From Enterococcus sp. ZJ1622 (GTDB lineage Bacteria; Bacillota; Bacilli; Lactobacillales; Enterococcaceae): 64,000 nucleotides of DNA. A model generated the notes under the pieces. It was not told the DNA's origin and did not search any database. It saw nothing but the letters and a program-made list of their open reading frames with translations. The first letter of the stretch is position 1; each line of letters opens with the position of its first letter. The stretch spans positions 1-64,000 of the forward strand of contig NZ_JAAKDW010000007.1 in the NCBI RefSeq assembly GCF_011038845.1, in the 5' to 3' direction. Both the position numbers and the translations under genes were made by a program. Shown here one piece after another: positions 35,059 through 45,152 of the stretch.

Positions 35059-35925
35059 ATGGGATGGCGCACAGTAGTGGTCAACACACATTCAAAATTA
35101 GCATACGCAAATAATCATCTGATTTTCAAAAATGCTGAAAGAACCGAACGTCTCCACCTGTCGGAAATTGATGTGCTGTTATTGGAAACCACAGATATCA
35201 CTATCACAACGATGCTCTTGAAACGATTAGTCGATGAGAAAATACTTGTACTGTTTTGTGACGACAAACGACTGCCTATTGCTAAACTGTTGCCGTTTTA
35301 CAGTCGACATGACAGTAGTTTGCAGTTGACGCGGCAATTGGAGTGGTCTCCTGAAAAAAAGGGGCAAGTATGGACAGCGATCATTTCCCAGAAAATCCAG
35401 AATCAAAGCAGCTTCTTGCAGCAGCGATCATTTACTGAAAAAGCTGAATCAATACGAGATCTGCACGGAGGCTTGCTTGAATTTGACCCGACGAATCGCG
35501 AAGGACATGCTGCGAGAATCTATTTTCAAACATTGTTCGGCACGAAGTTTACTCGTGAAGAAAACAATGAAATCGATGCAGGATTAGATTACGGATATAC
35601 ACTGTTATTGAGCATGTTTGCCCGAGAAATCGTGAAAAATGGTTGTATGACACAGTTTGGCTTGAAACATGCGAATCAGTTCAATGATTTTAATTTGGCT
35701 AGTGATTTCATGGAGCCATTCCGGCCGATCGTAGACGAGCTTGTTTATCACTACCGCAACTGCGAATTTCCTGTGATCAAGCGACGATTATTTGATTTAT
35801 TTACCAATAAATACAGTTATGGAAAAAAAGAAATGTTTCTTACCAATATCGTATCGGATTATACGAGTAAAATAATCAAAGTATTGAATAACGAGACGGA
35901 AGGAGTCCCTCAATTTCGGATATGA
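35059..35925 (+). CDS. cas1: CRISPR integrase Cas1, type II-A
   Basis: A 288-residue Cas1 ([20 protein letters not shown] start, typical of type II). The nuclease core shows [14 protein letters not shown] with the metal-binding Glu, and the later [20 protein letters not shown] with the conserved His and Asp. It integrates new spacers together with Cas2. It abuts the cas9 stop and overlaps cas2 by four bases (ATGA). Confidence 0.95.
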   Translation: MGWRTVVVNTHSKLAYANNHLIFKNAERTERLHLSEIDVLLLETTDITITTMLLKRLVDEKILVLFCDDKRLPIAKLLPFYSRHDSSLQLTRQLEWSPEKKGQVWTAIISQKIQNQSSFLQQRSFTEKAESIRDLHGGLLEFDPTNREGHAARIYFQTLFGTKFTREENNEIDAGLDYGYTLLLSMFAREIVKNGCMTQFGLKHANQFNDFNLASDFMEPFRPIVDELVYHYRNCEFPVIKRRLFDLFTNKYSYGKKEMFLTNIVSDYTSKIIKVLNNETEGVPQFRI

Positions 35926-36266
35926 GTTATCGCTATATGAGAATGATCTTAATGTTTGATATGCCCACTGAAACAGCAGATGAACGTAAAGCATACAGGA
36001 AATTCCGGAAATTTTTATTGAGTGAAGGATTCATCATGCACCAGTTTTCCGTTTACAGCAAATTGTTGCTGAATCCTACAGCCAGTCAGGCTATGCTGAA
36101 ACGATTAAAAAACAATAACCCCAAAAAAGGATTTGTCACACTACTCACGGTAACGGAAAAACAATTCGCGCGTATGGTTTATTTGAGCGGGGAAAGAGAT
36201 ACAAGTGTGGCTAATTCGGATAAGCGGGTCATTTATCTAGGGGAGGACGAGGATGCTGAATCTTAA
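35922..36266 (+). CDS. cas2: CRISPR-associated Cas2
   Basis: A 114-residue Cas2. The N-terminal strand is [20 protein letters not shown] with the family Asp, and the ferredoxin-like fold continues through [12 protein letters not shown]. It forms the dimer that bridges two Cas1 dimers. Overlaps cas1 by 4 nt and csn2 by 14 nt. Confidence 0.95.
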   Translation: MSYRYMRMILMFDMPTETADERKAYRKFRKFLLSEGFIMHQFSVYSKLLLNPTASQAMLKRLKNNNPKKGFVTLLTVTEKQFARMVYLSGERDTSVANSDKRVIYLGEDEDAES

Positions 36267-36918
36267 TTTTCCATTATTGGAACAGCCGCTGCCACTGGAA
36301 AAGGCCACATTTTTAATCGTAGAAGATGTTACTGTGTTTGCAAAAGTCGTGAAATGGTTCTATCAGTACAGTGAAGCGAAGGAACTAAAGTTGTTCAACG
36401 AAAAATACAAAGAATTAAAAGAGTCAGATTTATTGATCATCACGGATATTTTAGGTTTTGACATCAATTCGGCATCGACTTTAAAATTGATCTACGCAGA
36501 TTTGGAGCGTCAGCTCAATGAGAAAGTAGAAGTGAAATCCATGATTGATAAACTGACAGCGACGATCAGTGAATTGATCGGGTACGAGCTGCTGGATCAT
36601 GAACTCGATTTAGAAGGGGACGAGATTACGGTCTTGGAATTGTTCAAAGCATTGGGTATCAAGATCGAGACAAGAAGTGATACTATTTTTGAGAAATTAC
36701 TTGAATTGCTTCAGGTTTATAAATACTTGTCCAAGAAAAAACTATTGGTTTTGATCAATGTGTGTTCCTATCTCACGGAAGAAGAAATCAGCGAAGTGCA
36801 AGATTATATTTCGCTATATCATATGGAAGTGTTATTTGTAGAGCCGCGTACGATCAAAGGAACAAAACAATTTGTATTGGATAAAGACTATTTTTTGAAT
36901 TTGGAAAACATGGTATAA
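36253..36918 (+). CDS. csn2: CRISPR adaptation protein Csn2
   Basis: A 221-residue Csn2, the marker of subtype II-A. The N-terminus is [20 protein letters not shown], followed by helical domains and [15 protein letters not shown] near the end. Csn2 tetramers ring DNA ends and take part in spacer acquisition. The length is of the usual 220-residue class. Its stop codon overlaps the -10 hexamer of the array promoter. Confidence 0.93.
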   Translation: MLNLNFPLLEQPLPLEKATFLIVEDVTVFAKVVKWFYQYSEAKELKLFNEKYKELKESDLLIITDILGFDINSASTLKLIYADLERQLNEKVEVKSMIDKLTATISELIGYELLDHELDLEGDEITVLELFKALGIKIETRSDTIFEKLLELLQVYKYLSKKKLLVLINVCSYLTEEEISEVQDYISLYHMEVLFVEPRTIKGTKQFVLDKDYFLNLENMV

Positions 36919-36919
36919 T
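36911..36919 (+). promoter_or_regulatory. Promoter of the CRISPR array in the csn2 3' end
   Basis: Extended -10 TGGTATAAT; the TAA inside the hexamer is the csn2 stop. A T-rich block lies about 17 nt upstream as a weak -35. Transcription would start near 36926, giving a leader of about 80 nt before the first repeat. Confidence 0.6.
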
Positions 36920-37007
36920 CATGGAAACAAGAAACATTCAAAGCTGAAGTTTTGCTATGAACGAGTAGCGTGATTACGAAACGTCGAAGAAAAATTTTTT
37001 CTGCGAG

Positions 37008-37307
37008 GTTTTAGAGCTATGTTGATTTGAATGCTTCCAAAACATCCAAGTCGAGCCAACCCAACCCATAGCGGTTTTAGAGCTATGTTGATTTGAATGC
37101 TTCCAAAACTGTAGAAGATACCGATTCGATAAAGAAATAGTTTTAGAGCTATGTTGATTTGAATGCTTCCAAAACGCTTGTTGTCACCGCCGTACGTTGC
37201 TCCTTGTTTTAGAGCTATGTTGATTTGAATGCTTCCAAAACTGTAAAGCGTTGGGGTTTGGACTCTGCCTAGTTTTAGAGCTATCTTGATTTGAATGCTG
37301 CTATTAG
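37008..37307 (+). CRISPR. Short type II-A CRISPR array: five repeats, four spacers
   Basis: Four identical 36-nt repeats begin at 37008, 37074, 37140 and 37206 (GTTTTAGAGCTATGTTGATT... ending CCAAAAC), and a fifth, degenerate one at 37272 differs inside and at its 3' end. The regular period of 66 gives four 30-nt spacers (37044, 37110, 37176, 37242). The damaged last repeat is the usual leader-distal end, so the leader is at the csn2 side. The repeat is complementary to the tracrRNA anti-repeat. I found no match of a spacer to the prophage of this window by eye. Confidence 0.97.
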
Positions 37308-37486
37308 TAAAGACAGCCTTTGCACCTATCCAAAGTGGATGAGTGTCACGGCTGTTTTTCATATGAGTGGACGGAAATATCTGTTTTCTTTTACAATAGG
37401 TAACAGATACGTAGCTGTATAGTCAAAAGAATGATAGCTTATGAAAAGTATCGGCCTTTAAATGGAAAAAGACAGGTGGAGACGCA

Positions 37487-37852
37487 ATGTTTGACACACA
37501 ATTGATCGGTTATTTAGATTGGATTATTGCTATTTTAAATATCTGTTCGATCATTATTTTGCTGGTCGGGCTCGTTTTGGTTCTTAAAAATCTATTGAGT
37601 CAGCATCCGCTGAAAAAGGATTATGCGACAAGGAACAAACGGAATGCAGATGTACGGAAATTGCTAGCCAGCTACATCTTATTGAGCTTAGAGGTACTAG
37701 TTGTAGCAGATATCATCGAATCAGTGATCAAGCCAACCTGGACAGATATCTTGAAACTTGCATTGATCATCATCATACGAACGATTATTTCGTACTTTTT
37801 GAATCTTGAGATCACAGATAAAGCAAAGAATGAAAGAGGCGAGACCAAATGA
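37487..37852 (+). CDS. DUF1622 family membrane protein, copy 1
   Basis: A 121-residue protein with three hydrophobic segments (about 8-32, 62-80, 86-108). The pattern LLSLEVLVVADIIESVIKPT...IIIIRTIISYFLNLEI is the DUF1622 signature. The function is unknown. GGTGGAG precedes the start. It overlaps the second, homologous gene by four bases, so the pair is co-translated and may form a heteromer. Confidence 0.8.
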   Translation: MFDTQLIGYLDWIIAILNICSIIILLVGLVLVLKNLLSQHPLKKDYATRNKRNADVRKLLASYILLSLEVLVVADIIESVIKPTWTDILKLALIIIIRTIISYFLNLEITDKAKNERGETK

Positions 37853-38211
37853 AAACAGATGTGATGGCACAGCTCTATCCGTATCTTGAGTGGCTCGTGC
37901 TGATTTTAGATATTTTTGCGATCGCTATATTATTATGGGGTGTTTTCTTATCGATCAAAGATTTCTTGAAGTTCTCTATGACAGAAGCTCCAGATAAAAC
38001 GACCCGGATCACTAAAAACAATGCTATAAAAAAGATGCTCGGCGGTTATATCCTGCTAAGCTTAGAAGTCCTGATATCTGCAGGAATCATCGAATCGATC
38101 ATCAAGCCTACGCTAGAGGATGTATTCCAATTGGCTGCACTAGTAGTTATCCGAACGATTATTTCGTATTTTTTAAATAAAGAAATCGGACCTGCCGATG
38201 TCAAAGAATGA
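37849..38211 (+). CDS. DUF1622 family membrane protein, copy 2
   Basis: A 120-residue paralogue of the preceding protein: LLSLEVLISAGIIESIIKPT...VVIRTIISYFLNKEI. It has the same three-helix plan, and identity is concentrated in the last two helices. ATGA overlap with copy 1. The conserved Asp of copy 1 (VVADIIE) is Gly here (ISAGIIE), so the copies may not be equivalent. Confidence 0.8.
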   Translation: MKTDVMAQLYPYLEWLVLILDIFAIAILLWGVFLSIKDFLKFSMTEAPDKTTRITKNNAIKKMLGGYILLSLEVLISAGIIESIIKPTLEDVFQLAALVVIRTIISYFLNKEIGPADVKE

Positions 38212-38252
38212 GAAAACGTACTACTTTCCAGATTGGGAAGCAGCACGTTTTT

Positions 38253-39677
38253 TTATTGCTGAACAGCAAGTAAAATCGATTGCTCGATGGTATCGACTGT
38301 TATCGGGACGATGTTCGGACAGCAAGTTGCAGCTTTCGTATAAAGTGTTCGTTCGCAAAAAACACGATGATCCGACTGATCAGCCAAGATGATCAGTTCC
38401 TCAGAAAGCTTGTTATAGATGGTGGGCGTGACTTGGATCGTACAAGTGGAGACGGACTCTAGTGCATCACGATAGATCAGATAGTTGACATCTGAATTCG
38501 TTACGATGAAAGCCTGTAGCTGTGTTTTATCCAATCGAAGAATCCCGCTTAATTCGACGACAAACGCACGAAGACAATTGCTGTTTATCCGTAAATCATA
38601 AGGGAGTCGTTTCGACCAAGTGTGTATCAGTGATTGTACCACTTTCAATAACTGGAGCTGATCAGGCGTCAGAAGATAAAATTTTTCCGGCATAAATAAC
38701 TGATAGTTGTCCCACGTGGAACGCATGAGATGGATCAGTGCACGTTCAAATGGCCTGTTTCCAAAAAAGGCACGGTCGAAATGCTCTTCAAATAAAGAAA
38801 TCAACGCTTGGATCTCATCACTTTCCTCAATAAAGACCTGATGGAGCTGACGAAAGTCTTTTTCAATTGCTTCATAAGAATCAAATCCGTAATCACATAA
38901 ATTAAATAATGAAAGAATAAAATAGAATTCATCATCATAATAATATTCCTTGAAGGCATCGTTTTGCCAAGCGTCAGCGACAAATCGATAGACAGGACGT
39001 TTCTTGAGAGCTTCGACAAAAGGAAGATCGATGATCAGAGGATGTTTATGCTGGTTCAAATAACTGATCAAGAAACCTATACGCAAAATTTCCCGATTTT
39101 CCTTATTATAAATCCTCCCGCATTTTTCCGTCACAGCATTGATAAAGCGATTCGCATGGTCCATGTAGTCAGATGGAACCTTTTCTCCATTGGAAAAACC
39201 TAGTCGATAATACACGTTGAGCAGCAACAAGCGGCGCTCCATTTCTGAGAAGCGGGGAGAACAATGCTCGATGGTGATCCCGCACTCTTGAAAATAACTC
39301 AACACTTGTTTTTTTAATGAATATGCTTTACTGACAGAAACAAATTCGATTTCGGTTAATTGGATGTAGTCAGGTTCGTTCTCCAAATAAAGCAGACAAG
39401 TTTTTAGGAACAAAGAATGACGAGCGATCCTTTGCATCAGCTGGAAGCGCGACACGTTTTCTGAAAAATACAAGGAATAACGTTCTTTTTCCCTCTGTCT
39501 GTAGACGATAGATTCTTCCAGCTCTTTTGTCAGATTCTTGATGTCATTTAGCAAAGTGGTTTTGCAGACTTGTAATAATGTTGAGCAAGTGTCTAGATTT
39601 ATTTCTTTATTTACGTAAAATTGCCCGCATAAAAATAACTGACGCAAGATACTTTTCTCAATGTATTCTTCAATCAT
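38253..39677 (-). CDS. Mga-like transcriptional regulator
   Basis: A 474-residue protein. Residues 1-75 contain a winged HTH (SILRQLFLCGQFYVNKEINL, then STLLQVCKTTLLNDIKNL), followed by a long helical PRD/Mga-type region without clear conserved His pairs and a C-terminal EIIB-like domain (about 390-470). The start at 39677 has GGAGG; a longer frame lacks one. The architecture is that of Mga/AtxA-type regulators. It diverges from the decarboxylase operon across 515 bases, which makes it a candidate regulator of amine production. Confidence 0.75.
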   Translation of the reverse strand: MIEEYIEKSILRQLFLCGQFYVNKEINLDTCSTLLQVCKTTLLNDIKNLTKELEESIVYRQREKERYSLYFSENVSRFQLMQRIARHSLFLKTCLLYLENEPDYIQLTEIEFVSVSKAYSLKKQVLSYFQECGITIEHCSPRFSEMERRLLLLNVYYRLGFSNGEKVPSDYMDHANRFINAVTEKCGRIYNKENREILRIGFLISYLNQHKHPLIIDLPFVEALKKRPVYRFVADAWQNDAFKEYYYDDEFYFILSLFNLCDYGFDSYEAIEKDFRQLHQVFIEESDEIQALISLFEEHFDRAFFGNRPFERALIHLMRSTWDNYQLFMPEKFYLLTPDQLQLLKVVQSLIHTWSKRLPYDLRINSNCLRAFVVELSGILRLDKTQLQAFIVTNSDVNYLIYRDALESVSTCTIQVTPTIYNKLSEELIILADQSDHRVFCERTLYTKAATCCPNIVPITVDTIEQSILLAVQQ

Positions 39678-40192
39678 TAAAAATCCTCCACATTGTATGT
39701 TTTTGCACAAGATAGAAACAATTATGCCATGATTTAAAAATGAAAGCATCAATTAATTTCTGAAATGATTATAAACTGACTGTTATTAATTGTTTTTTTT
39801 GTTATAAAAAATGAAAAATGAAAAAAATAGCTATATAGAAAGTTTGTGAAAAATGATCAAAAAGCGAAGGAGACAAAAAGGAAGCGGACGAAGAGACAGA
39901 AAAGTTAGAATTCATTCGCTTATGGAGATGGTCTTTTTAATAAAAAACAGATGTTTCTTATGATTATACGTACGCTCTATTTTTTCGGCTTTTTCGATCG
40001 TTCGGCTTTAAAAGCGGAATTTTCAGAAAAATCCGATTTTATTTCTTTTTTTTCGAAAAAAGCGTAACTATTTTGATGTTATAAAAAAATTTTTCTCATT
40101 TTTCGCCGTATAGTCAGAGATGTGATACAGATAAAACAGAATATCTGCATTTACGAAATGTTGGCCAACAAAAAAAATAGGAGGAAACGAAC
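39678..40192. other. Divergent regulatory region before the decarboxylase gene
   Basis: No gene is seen in 515 bases. The right half is very rich in T and holds several TTTTTCG blocks and partly self-complementary stretches (GGAATTTTC near 40015, GAAAAATCC near 40027). I see no T-box: neither the antiterminator core TGGNACCGCG nor a tyrosine specifier region. AGGAGG at 40180-40185 is the decarboxylase ribosome binding site. Confidence 0.5.
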
Positions 40193-42028
40193 ATGAGAGA
40201 TATGGATATCAAAGCCGTCTTTATTGGCGACAAAGCTGAAAATGGAGCAGTGTATAAAATGCTGTTGAATAAGATGGTCGATGAACATCTGGGGTGGCGA
40301 GAAAATTATCTTCCTTCTGACATGCCGGCTATCAGTGAGGCAGATAAAACAGCACCAAGTTACTTAGCCACTCGTGAACATATGATGAAAGTCTTAGATG
40401 AAGTGAGCCGGCGACTTCGCTCAGGTTCGATCCCATGGCATTCAGCAGGGAGATATTGGGGACAAATGAATGCAGAAACGCTGATGCCCTCTTTATTAGC
40501 CTACAATTATGCGATGCTTTGGAACCCTAACAATGTCGCGCTAGAATCATCCATGGCGACTTCTCAGATGGAAGCGGAGGTAGGAAATGATCTAGCCGCA
40601 TTATTCAGCATGCCAGACGGTTGGGGACACATCGCAGCAGACGGATCTATCGCAAATTTGGAAGGGTTATGGTATGCCCGCTGTATCAAATCGATTCCTT
40701 TAGCTGTCCAAGAAGTCTTGCCAGAAAAAGTACAGGGAAGAACAGAATGGGAATTATTGAATCTTTCTGTGGAAGAGATTTTAGAAATGGTTGAACAATT
40801 CAGTGATGAAGAACTGGATCGCGTGAAAGCAGCTTCTTCTAGAAGTGGAAAACATATCCAAAAATTAGGGAAATGGCTAGTTCCCCAGACTAAACATTAT
40901 TCTTGGATGAAAGCCTTGGACATCTGCGGAGTCGGACTGGATCAAATGATCGCTATTCCTGTACAAGACGATTATCGGATGGACACAAAAGCTTTGGAAC
41001 AGACGATCCGCGAACTAGCAGAGCAAAAAATCCCGATTCTAGGTGTCGTGGCTGTAGTAGGAACGACAGAAGAAGGTCAAGTAGATAGTGTGAATAAAAT
41101 CATCGCTTTGCGGGAAGAACTCAAAGAAGAAGGGATCTACTTCTATCTGCATGTCGACGCTGCGTACGGCGGTTACGGTCGTTCCTTGTTCTTAAATGAA
41201 GCTGGTGAATTCGTCCCTTATGAATCATTAGCTGAATTCTTTGAAGAACATAATGTTTTCCATCATTGCGTAACCATCGATAAAAGCGTATATGACGGGT
41301 TCAAAGCAATCTCAGAAGCAGAATCCGTGACTGTTGACCCGCACAAAATGGGGTATGTCCCTTACGCAGCAGGAGGAATCGTCCTAAAACACAAGGATAT
41401 GCGAAATATCATCTCTTATTTTGCGCCTTATGTATTCGAAAAATCAGTCAAAGCACCAGATATGCTAGGTGCCTATATTTTGGAAGGCTCAAAAGCAGGA
41501 GCGACGGCGGCAGCAGTCTGGACAGCACATCGAGTACTGCCTTTGAATGTGACTGGGTATGGTCAGCTGATTGGCGCCTCGATCGAAGCAGCGCAACGTT
41601 TCAGAGAATTTTTAGGTCAATTGCGCTTTACTGTAAAAGGAAAAACGATCGAAGTCTATCCGCTGAACCATCCAGATTTCAATATGGTCGACTGGGTATT
41701 TAAAGTACAAGATTGTACAGATTTGAAAGCAATCAATGAATTGAACGAAAAAATGTTCGATCATGCTTCTTACATGGACGGCGATGTCTATGACGAACGT
41801 TTCATTACTTCTCATACGACATTTACTCAAGCAGATTATGGCGATTCACCGATCAAATTCATTGAAAACATGGGATTGTCAAAAGAAGAGTGGCAAAAGG
41901 AGAAAAAAGTCACGCTGCTTCGAGCAGCCATCATGACCCCTTATCTGAATGATGATACGATTTTTGACTTTTACAGCAAAGCGATCACAGAAGCGATGGA
42001 AAAGAAACTGAATGAGGTCATCGAATAA
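40193..42028 (+). CDS. tyrDC: Tyrosine/aromatic L-amino acid decarboxylase (PLP, group II)
   Basis: A 611-residue PLP decarboxylase that matches bacterial tyrosine decarboxylases along its whole length: [49 protein letters not shown] and [11 protein letters not shown]. The Schiff-base lysine is K385 in [11 protein letters not shown]. It removes CO2 from tyrosine (and often phenylalanine or L-DOPA) to give tyramine and similar amines, and consumes protons. It differs from the E. faecalis enzyme as I recall it at many positions and lacks a tyrS gene upstream, so it may be the second decarboxylase paralogue of this species group. The antiporter follows. Confidence 0.87.
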   Translation: MRDMDIKAVFIGDKAENGAVYKMLLNKMVDEHLGWRENYLPSDMPAISEADKTAPSYLATREHMMKVLDEVSRRLRSGSIPWHSAGRYWGQMNAETLMPSLLAYNYAMLWNPNNVALESSMATSQMEAEVGNDLAALFSMPDGWGHIAADGSIANLEGLWYARCIKSIPLAVQEVLPEKVQGRTEWELLNLSVEEILEMVEQFSDEELDRVKAASSRSGKHIQKLGKWLVPQTKHYSWMKALDICGVGLDQMIAIPVQDDYRMDTKALEQTIRELAEQKIPILGVVAVVGTTEEGQVDSVNKIIALREELKEEGIYFYLHVDAAYGGYGRSLFLNEAGEFVPYESLAEFFEEHNVFHHCVTIDKSVYDGFKAISEAESVTVDPHKMGYVPYAAGGIVLKHKDMRNIISYFAPYVFEKSVKAPDMLGAYILEGSKAGATAAAVWTAHRVLPLNVTGYGQLIGASIEAAQRFREFLGQLRFTVKGKTIEVYPLNHPDFNMVDWVFKVQDCTDLKAINELNEKMFDHASYMDGDVYDERFITSHTTFTQADYGDSPIKFIENMGLSKEEWQKEKKVTLLRAAIMTPYLNDDTIFDFYSKAITEAMEKKLNEVIE

Positions 42029-42059
42029 GAACGATCTGTGTCAGATAAAGAAAAAACGA

Positions 42060-42143
42060 TATCGGAGAGAGAAGCTGACAGACAGTTGAAACAATGACTG
42101 TGTGTTTCCCCCAGCTTTTCATTCTCTGAGATAAAAAAATTTT
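42060..42143 (+). terminator. Long hairpin between decarboxylase and antiporter
   Basis: Complementary outer arms TATCGGAGAGAGAAGCTG and CAGCTTTTCATTCTCTGAGATA with an inner stem ACAGT/ACTGT, followed by an A/T-rich tract ending TTTTT. It could reduce expression of the antiporter relative to the enzyme. Confidence 0.5.
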
Positions 42144-42281
42144 TGATTTGCACGTATATATTTTTAGAGAAGAGAAAAACCGGGACGAGGTCTGTCTAAG
42201 AAAATGAAACGAACTACTTGGATCTAGACTAGAAAAGGTGCCGGTTTTACTCACTCTATTCTACCGAAAGAAGGAAAAATA

Positions 42282-43715
42282 ATGGGAACTTCTGATTCAT
42301 CCAAACAAATCACGACGTTGACATTTATCGGGATGACTTGTGCACTTGTAGCAAGTGTTAGAAATATACCGGATGTGGCGGCTACTGGCTGGACGATGCT
42401 GTTTTATATGCTTGTAGCAGTATTATTGTACGCTTTTCCTATCTCTTTGATCTCCGGAGAATTTGCCGGGATGTTCCCGAAAAACGGCGGTCCAGAGCTG
42501 TGGGTCTCCAATTCGTTAGGAAAAAAATGGGGATTCGTCGTTTCATGGCTATTATGGGTGCAGATGTTTCCTGGAATGGTCATGGTTGCTTCAGCATTAG
42601 CTCCTTTATTTGGGAATATCATCGATAACGTACCCTTGGGATTGAATAGCAAATTCACACTTGTCGTTATTTTAGTTGTTTACTGGATCATCACATTCTT
42701 GAATCTGAAATTTGACATGGCTAAAATCGGCGGTAAGATCGGGGTCTGGCTAGGACTTTATATTCCTTTAGCGATGATGCTTTTGTTAGGGATTGCTGCA
42801 TGGGTCAAAGTTGGGATCGTACCTACAGGATCATTAGGGAAATTTTCTTTAGAAAAGCTGATTCCAGATGCTTCTACGGCAAAATCCTTCGTTTATTTTG
42901 CACCGATCATGTTTATTTTTACCGGGATTGAGATGTCGTCCGTATATATCACTCGATTGAAGAATCCAGTCAAAACTTATATCAAAGGCATCTTTGCAGC
43001 ACTCGTCTTTTTATTTTTCGTGAATATACTGAATGCATTGGTCGTAGCAAATGTCGTACCAAAAGGCCAGATGGAACTGAACAATATTGCGCAATCGATC
43101 TCGATCTACTGTCAGATATTAGGGTTGCCTCATTTGGTGGTCAATCTGTTCAGCCTTCTTGTTTTCGTCGGTGTAGCAGTCCAATTGTCAGCTTGGGCAT
43201 CTGGACCAGCAAAAACTGTAACTGAAAGTGCGCGAAAAGGAGCCTATCCGCCAAAATTCAAATTTTGGAAGACCAACCAATATGATGTGTCAAAAGCAGT
43301 CATTTTGACTCAATCCGTCATTATTTCGATCTTTTCACTCTTTTATCTGCTGATCCCTGGAGTCAATCAGGCATTTTTAATGCTCGTGAACTCAACGACC
43401 GTCATTTATTGTATCGTCTACGTGATCATGGGGATCGCTATTTTGAAACTGCGCCAATCGCATCCTGAGATTCCACGTCCGTTCAAGATCGGGAAGAAAG
43501 ACAGTAAAAGCGATTGGGCACTTTGGTTTGTGGTCATTCTGTTATTTTCCTCGATCTGTTTTTCAGTCGGGCTGACGATGAAAGCCGGGACCTTAATCAA
43601 CTTGATCGCTGTGACCATCATTAGTATCGTGTTGTTCTGTGCACCGTTATTGATAGAAAAGTTCAAAAAACCGTCATGGGAACAAGAAGTAGTGAAACGA
43701 ATGAAAGAAGAATAG
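42282..43715 (+). CDS. tyrP: Tyrosine/tyramine antiporter (APC family)
   Basis: A 477-residue transporter with about 12 hydrophobic segments, of the glutamate:GABA antiporter branch of the APC family (LTFIGMTCALVASVRNIPD; FPKNGGPELWVSNSLGKKW). It exchanges the amino acid substrate for the amine made by the decarboxylase, which yields proton-motive force. Position directly behind the decarboxylase gene supports the pairing. AAAGAAGGAAA precedes the start. Substrate specificity follows that of the decarboxylase and is not proven. Confidence 0.82.
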   Translation: MGTSDSSKQITTLTFIGMTCALVASVRNIPDVAATGWTMLFYMLVAVLLYAFPISLISGEFAGMFPKNGGPELWVSNSLGKKWGFVVSWLLWVQMFPGMVMVASALAPLFGNIIDNVPLGLNSKFTLVVILVVYWIITFLNLKFDMAKIGGKIGVWLGLYIPLAMMLLLGIAAWVKVGIVPTGSLGKFSLEKLIPDASTAKSFVYFAPIMFIFTGIEMSSVYITRLKNPVKTYIKGIFAALVFLFFVNILNALVVANVVPKGQMELNNIAQSISIYCQILGLPHLVVNLFSLLVFVGVAVQLSAWASGPAKTVTESARKGAYPPKFKFWKTNQYDVSKAVILTQSVIISIFSLFYLLIPGVNQAFLMLVNSTTVIYCIVYVIMGIAILKLRQSHPEIPRPFKIGKKDSKSDWALWFVVILLFSSICFSVGLTMKAGTLINLIAVTIISIVLFCAPLLIEKFKKPSWEQEVVKRMKEE

Positions 43716-43731
43716 AAAAAAGGTGAGCAGA

Positions 43732-45075
43732 ATGGAAAAAACAAGGATGAAACAGTCGCTGACGAATCGGAATATCCAGCTGATTGCTTTAGGCGGCGCA
43801 ATTGGGACAGGATTGTTTTTAGGGTCAGCAAAGGCCATAAAATTAGCCGGACCTTCAGTTCTGCTCACTTATTTGATATGCGGTCTGGCGGTCTACGCGA
43901 TGATGCGGGCGATGGGGGACCTATTTTTGATCGGCGGCACCTTCCAGTCGATCGGTGATTTTATTGACTATTATTTAGGAGGAAAATGGGCATTTTTGGT
44001 CAATTGGACTTATTGGCTTTGCTGGGTAGGTGGCGGTTTGTCAGAATTGACAGCGATCGGTCTATACATCCATTTTTGGTTTCCTGACATCCCTGCCTTG
44101 ATGAGTGGTGTGGTAACGTTGTGTTTACTGGGAATGATCAATATGATAGCAGTGAAATGGTTTGGAGAATTGGAGTCTGTCTTTTCGATCATCAAGATCA
44201 TCGGTATCCTTCTTTTCATTTTGCTGGGAACAGGACTTTGTATCTGGTCCTTCCATACACAAACGATCGGCGTCAGGGAAAATTTTGGAAGAGTCGCTTC
44301 TTTGTTTCCATTCGGCGTGAAAGGTCTCTTGGCTTCTTTGCCGATGGTCTTATTCAGTTTTGCCGGTGTAGAAATGATTGGACTGACTGTTGGTGAAACG
44401 AGTGATCCCCGAAACAACATGAAAAAAGCAATCGATTGTCTTCCTTGGCGTATCCTGTTTTTCTACATAGGGACGATTTTAGCGATCTTGCTCGTTGTCC
44501 CGTGGCAGCAACTGGATTTAAAGGAAAGCCCATTAGTCACGATGCTTCAGATGATCCATTGTCAAAGTGGAGCTGCGATCATCAATAATATCGTCCTCGT
44601 CGCCTCGCTTTCTTCTGCCAACAGTGCGATTTACAGTACAAGCCGTATTTTATACGATACAGCAAAAGAAAAAAGATTGCCCAACTGGTTCTCAGCTATT
44701 TCTTCACGAGGGGTACCTGTGCATGGGATCTTGTTTACTGCAGGACTGTTTTTTGTCGGTCTATGCCTACATTTTTTTGTAGCAGATAGCAGAATCTTGT
44801 TCCAATTGTTAGCAGGGATGACGACTTCTTGTTTTTTATTTGTTTGGTCTTCGATTCTTTATGCACATATCCAGATGGTCAAAGAAAGAAAAACGGCAAA
44901 CTCTCAACGCATTGTTTACAGGGATAAGCTAGTGATCGCATTTTTTTGTGCAGTAGGGATCAGTTTGTTGGTTGAACCAGCCACCAGATTTGTCCCGCTA
45001 TATTCTTTCTTATGGTTCAGTGCCCTCCTCCTTTTTTATCGGAAAGCAGTGAAAGAGAACAGCGCGAGGGAATAA
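43732..45075 (+). CDS. Amino acid permease (APC/AAT type)
   Basis: A 447-residue permease: TNRNIQLIALGGAIGTGLFLG is the AAT-type entry motif, followed by about 12 membrane segments and a consensus region GVEMIGLTVGE. It is related to D-serine/D-alanine/glycine and aromatic amino acid permeases. The ATG at 43732 has AAAGGTGAG; an in-frame GTG nine bases earlier is less likely. It begins 16 nt after the antiporter, so it is probably in the same operon and supplies substrate. Confidence 0.8.
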   Translation: MEKTRMKQSLTNRNIQLIALGGAIGTGLFLGSAKAIKLAGPSVLLTYLICGLAVYAMMRAMGDLFLIGGTFQSIGDFIDYYLGGKWAFLVNWTYWLCWVGGGLSELTAIGLYIHFWFPDIPALMSGVVTLCLLGMINMIAVKWFGELESVFSIIKIIGILLFILLGTGLCIWSFHTQTIGVRENFGRVASLFPFGVKGLLASLPMVLFSFAGVEMIGLTVGETSDPRNNMKKAIDCLPWRILFFYIGTILAILLVVPWQQLDLKESPLVTMLQMIHCQSGAAIINNIVLVASLSSANSAIYSTSRILYDTAKEKRLPNWFSAISSRGVPVHGILFTAGLFFVGLCLHFFVADSRILFQLLAGMTTSCFLFVWSSILYAHIQMVKERKTANSQRIVYRDKLVIAFFCAVGISLLVEPATRFVPLYSFLWFSALLLFYRKAVKENSARE

Positions 45076-45152
45076 CACAATCTTGCTATATGCTTGCTTT
45101 TGATTTTTCTTGCATTTATATGGTATTTTTAAGTAAAGAAAATTATGTATCT

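Noticed and set aside
37044-37271. Possible self-targeting of the prophage by the CRISPR spacers
   Set aside because: Reading the four spacers on both strands against the phage region gave no match by eye. A short partial match could be missed, so this is not proof of absence.
36955-37362. Minus-strand open frame of 135 codons across the CRISPR array
   Set aside because: Its repeated FGSIQINIALK units are only the translation of the 36-nt repeats; the regular 66-nt period keeps the frame open.
38198-38392. Plus-strand frame of 64 codons after the second DUF1622 gene
   Set aside because: No ribosome binding site; it lies mainly over the 3' end of the minus-strand Mga-like gene and resembles no family.
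39678-40192. T-box riboswitch in front of the decarboxylase gene
   Set aside because: No T-box core sequence, specifier loop or terminator/antiterminator pair is visible in this stretch.
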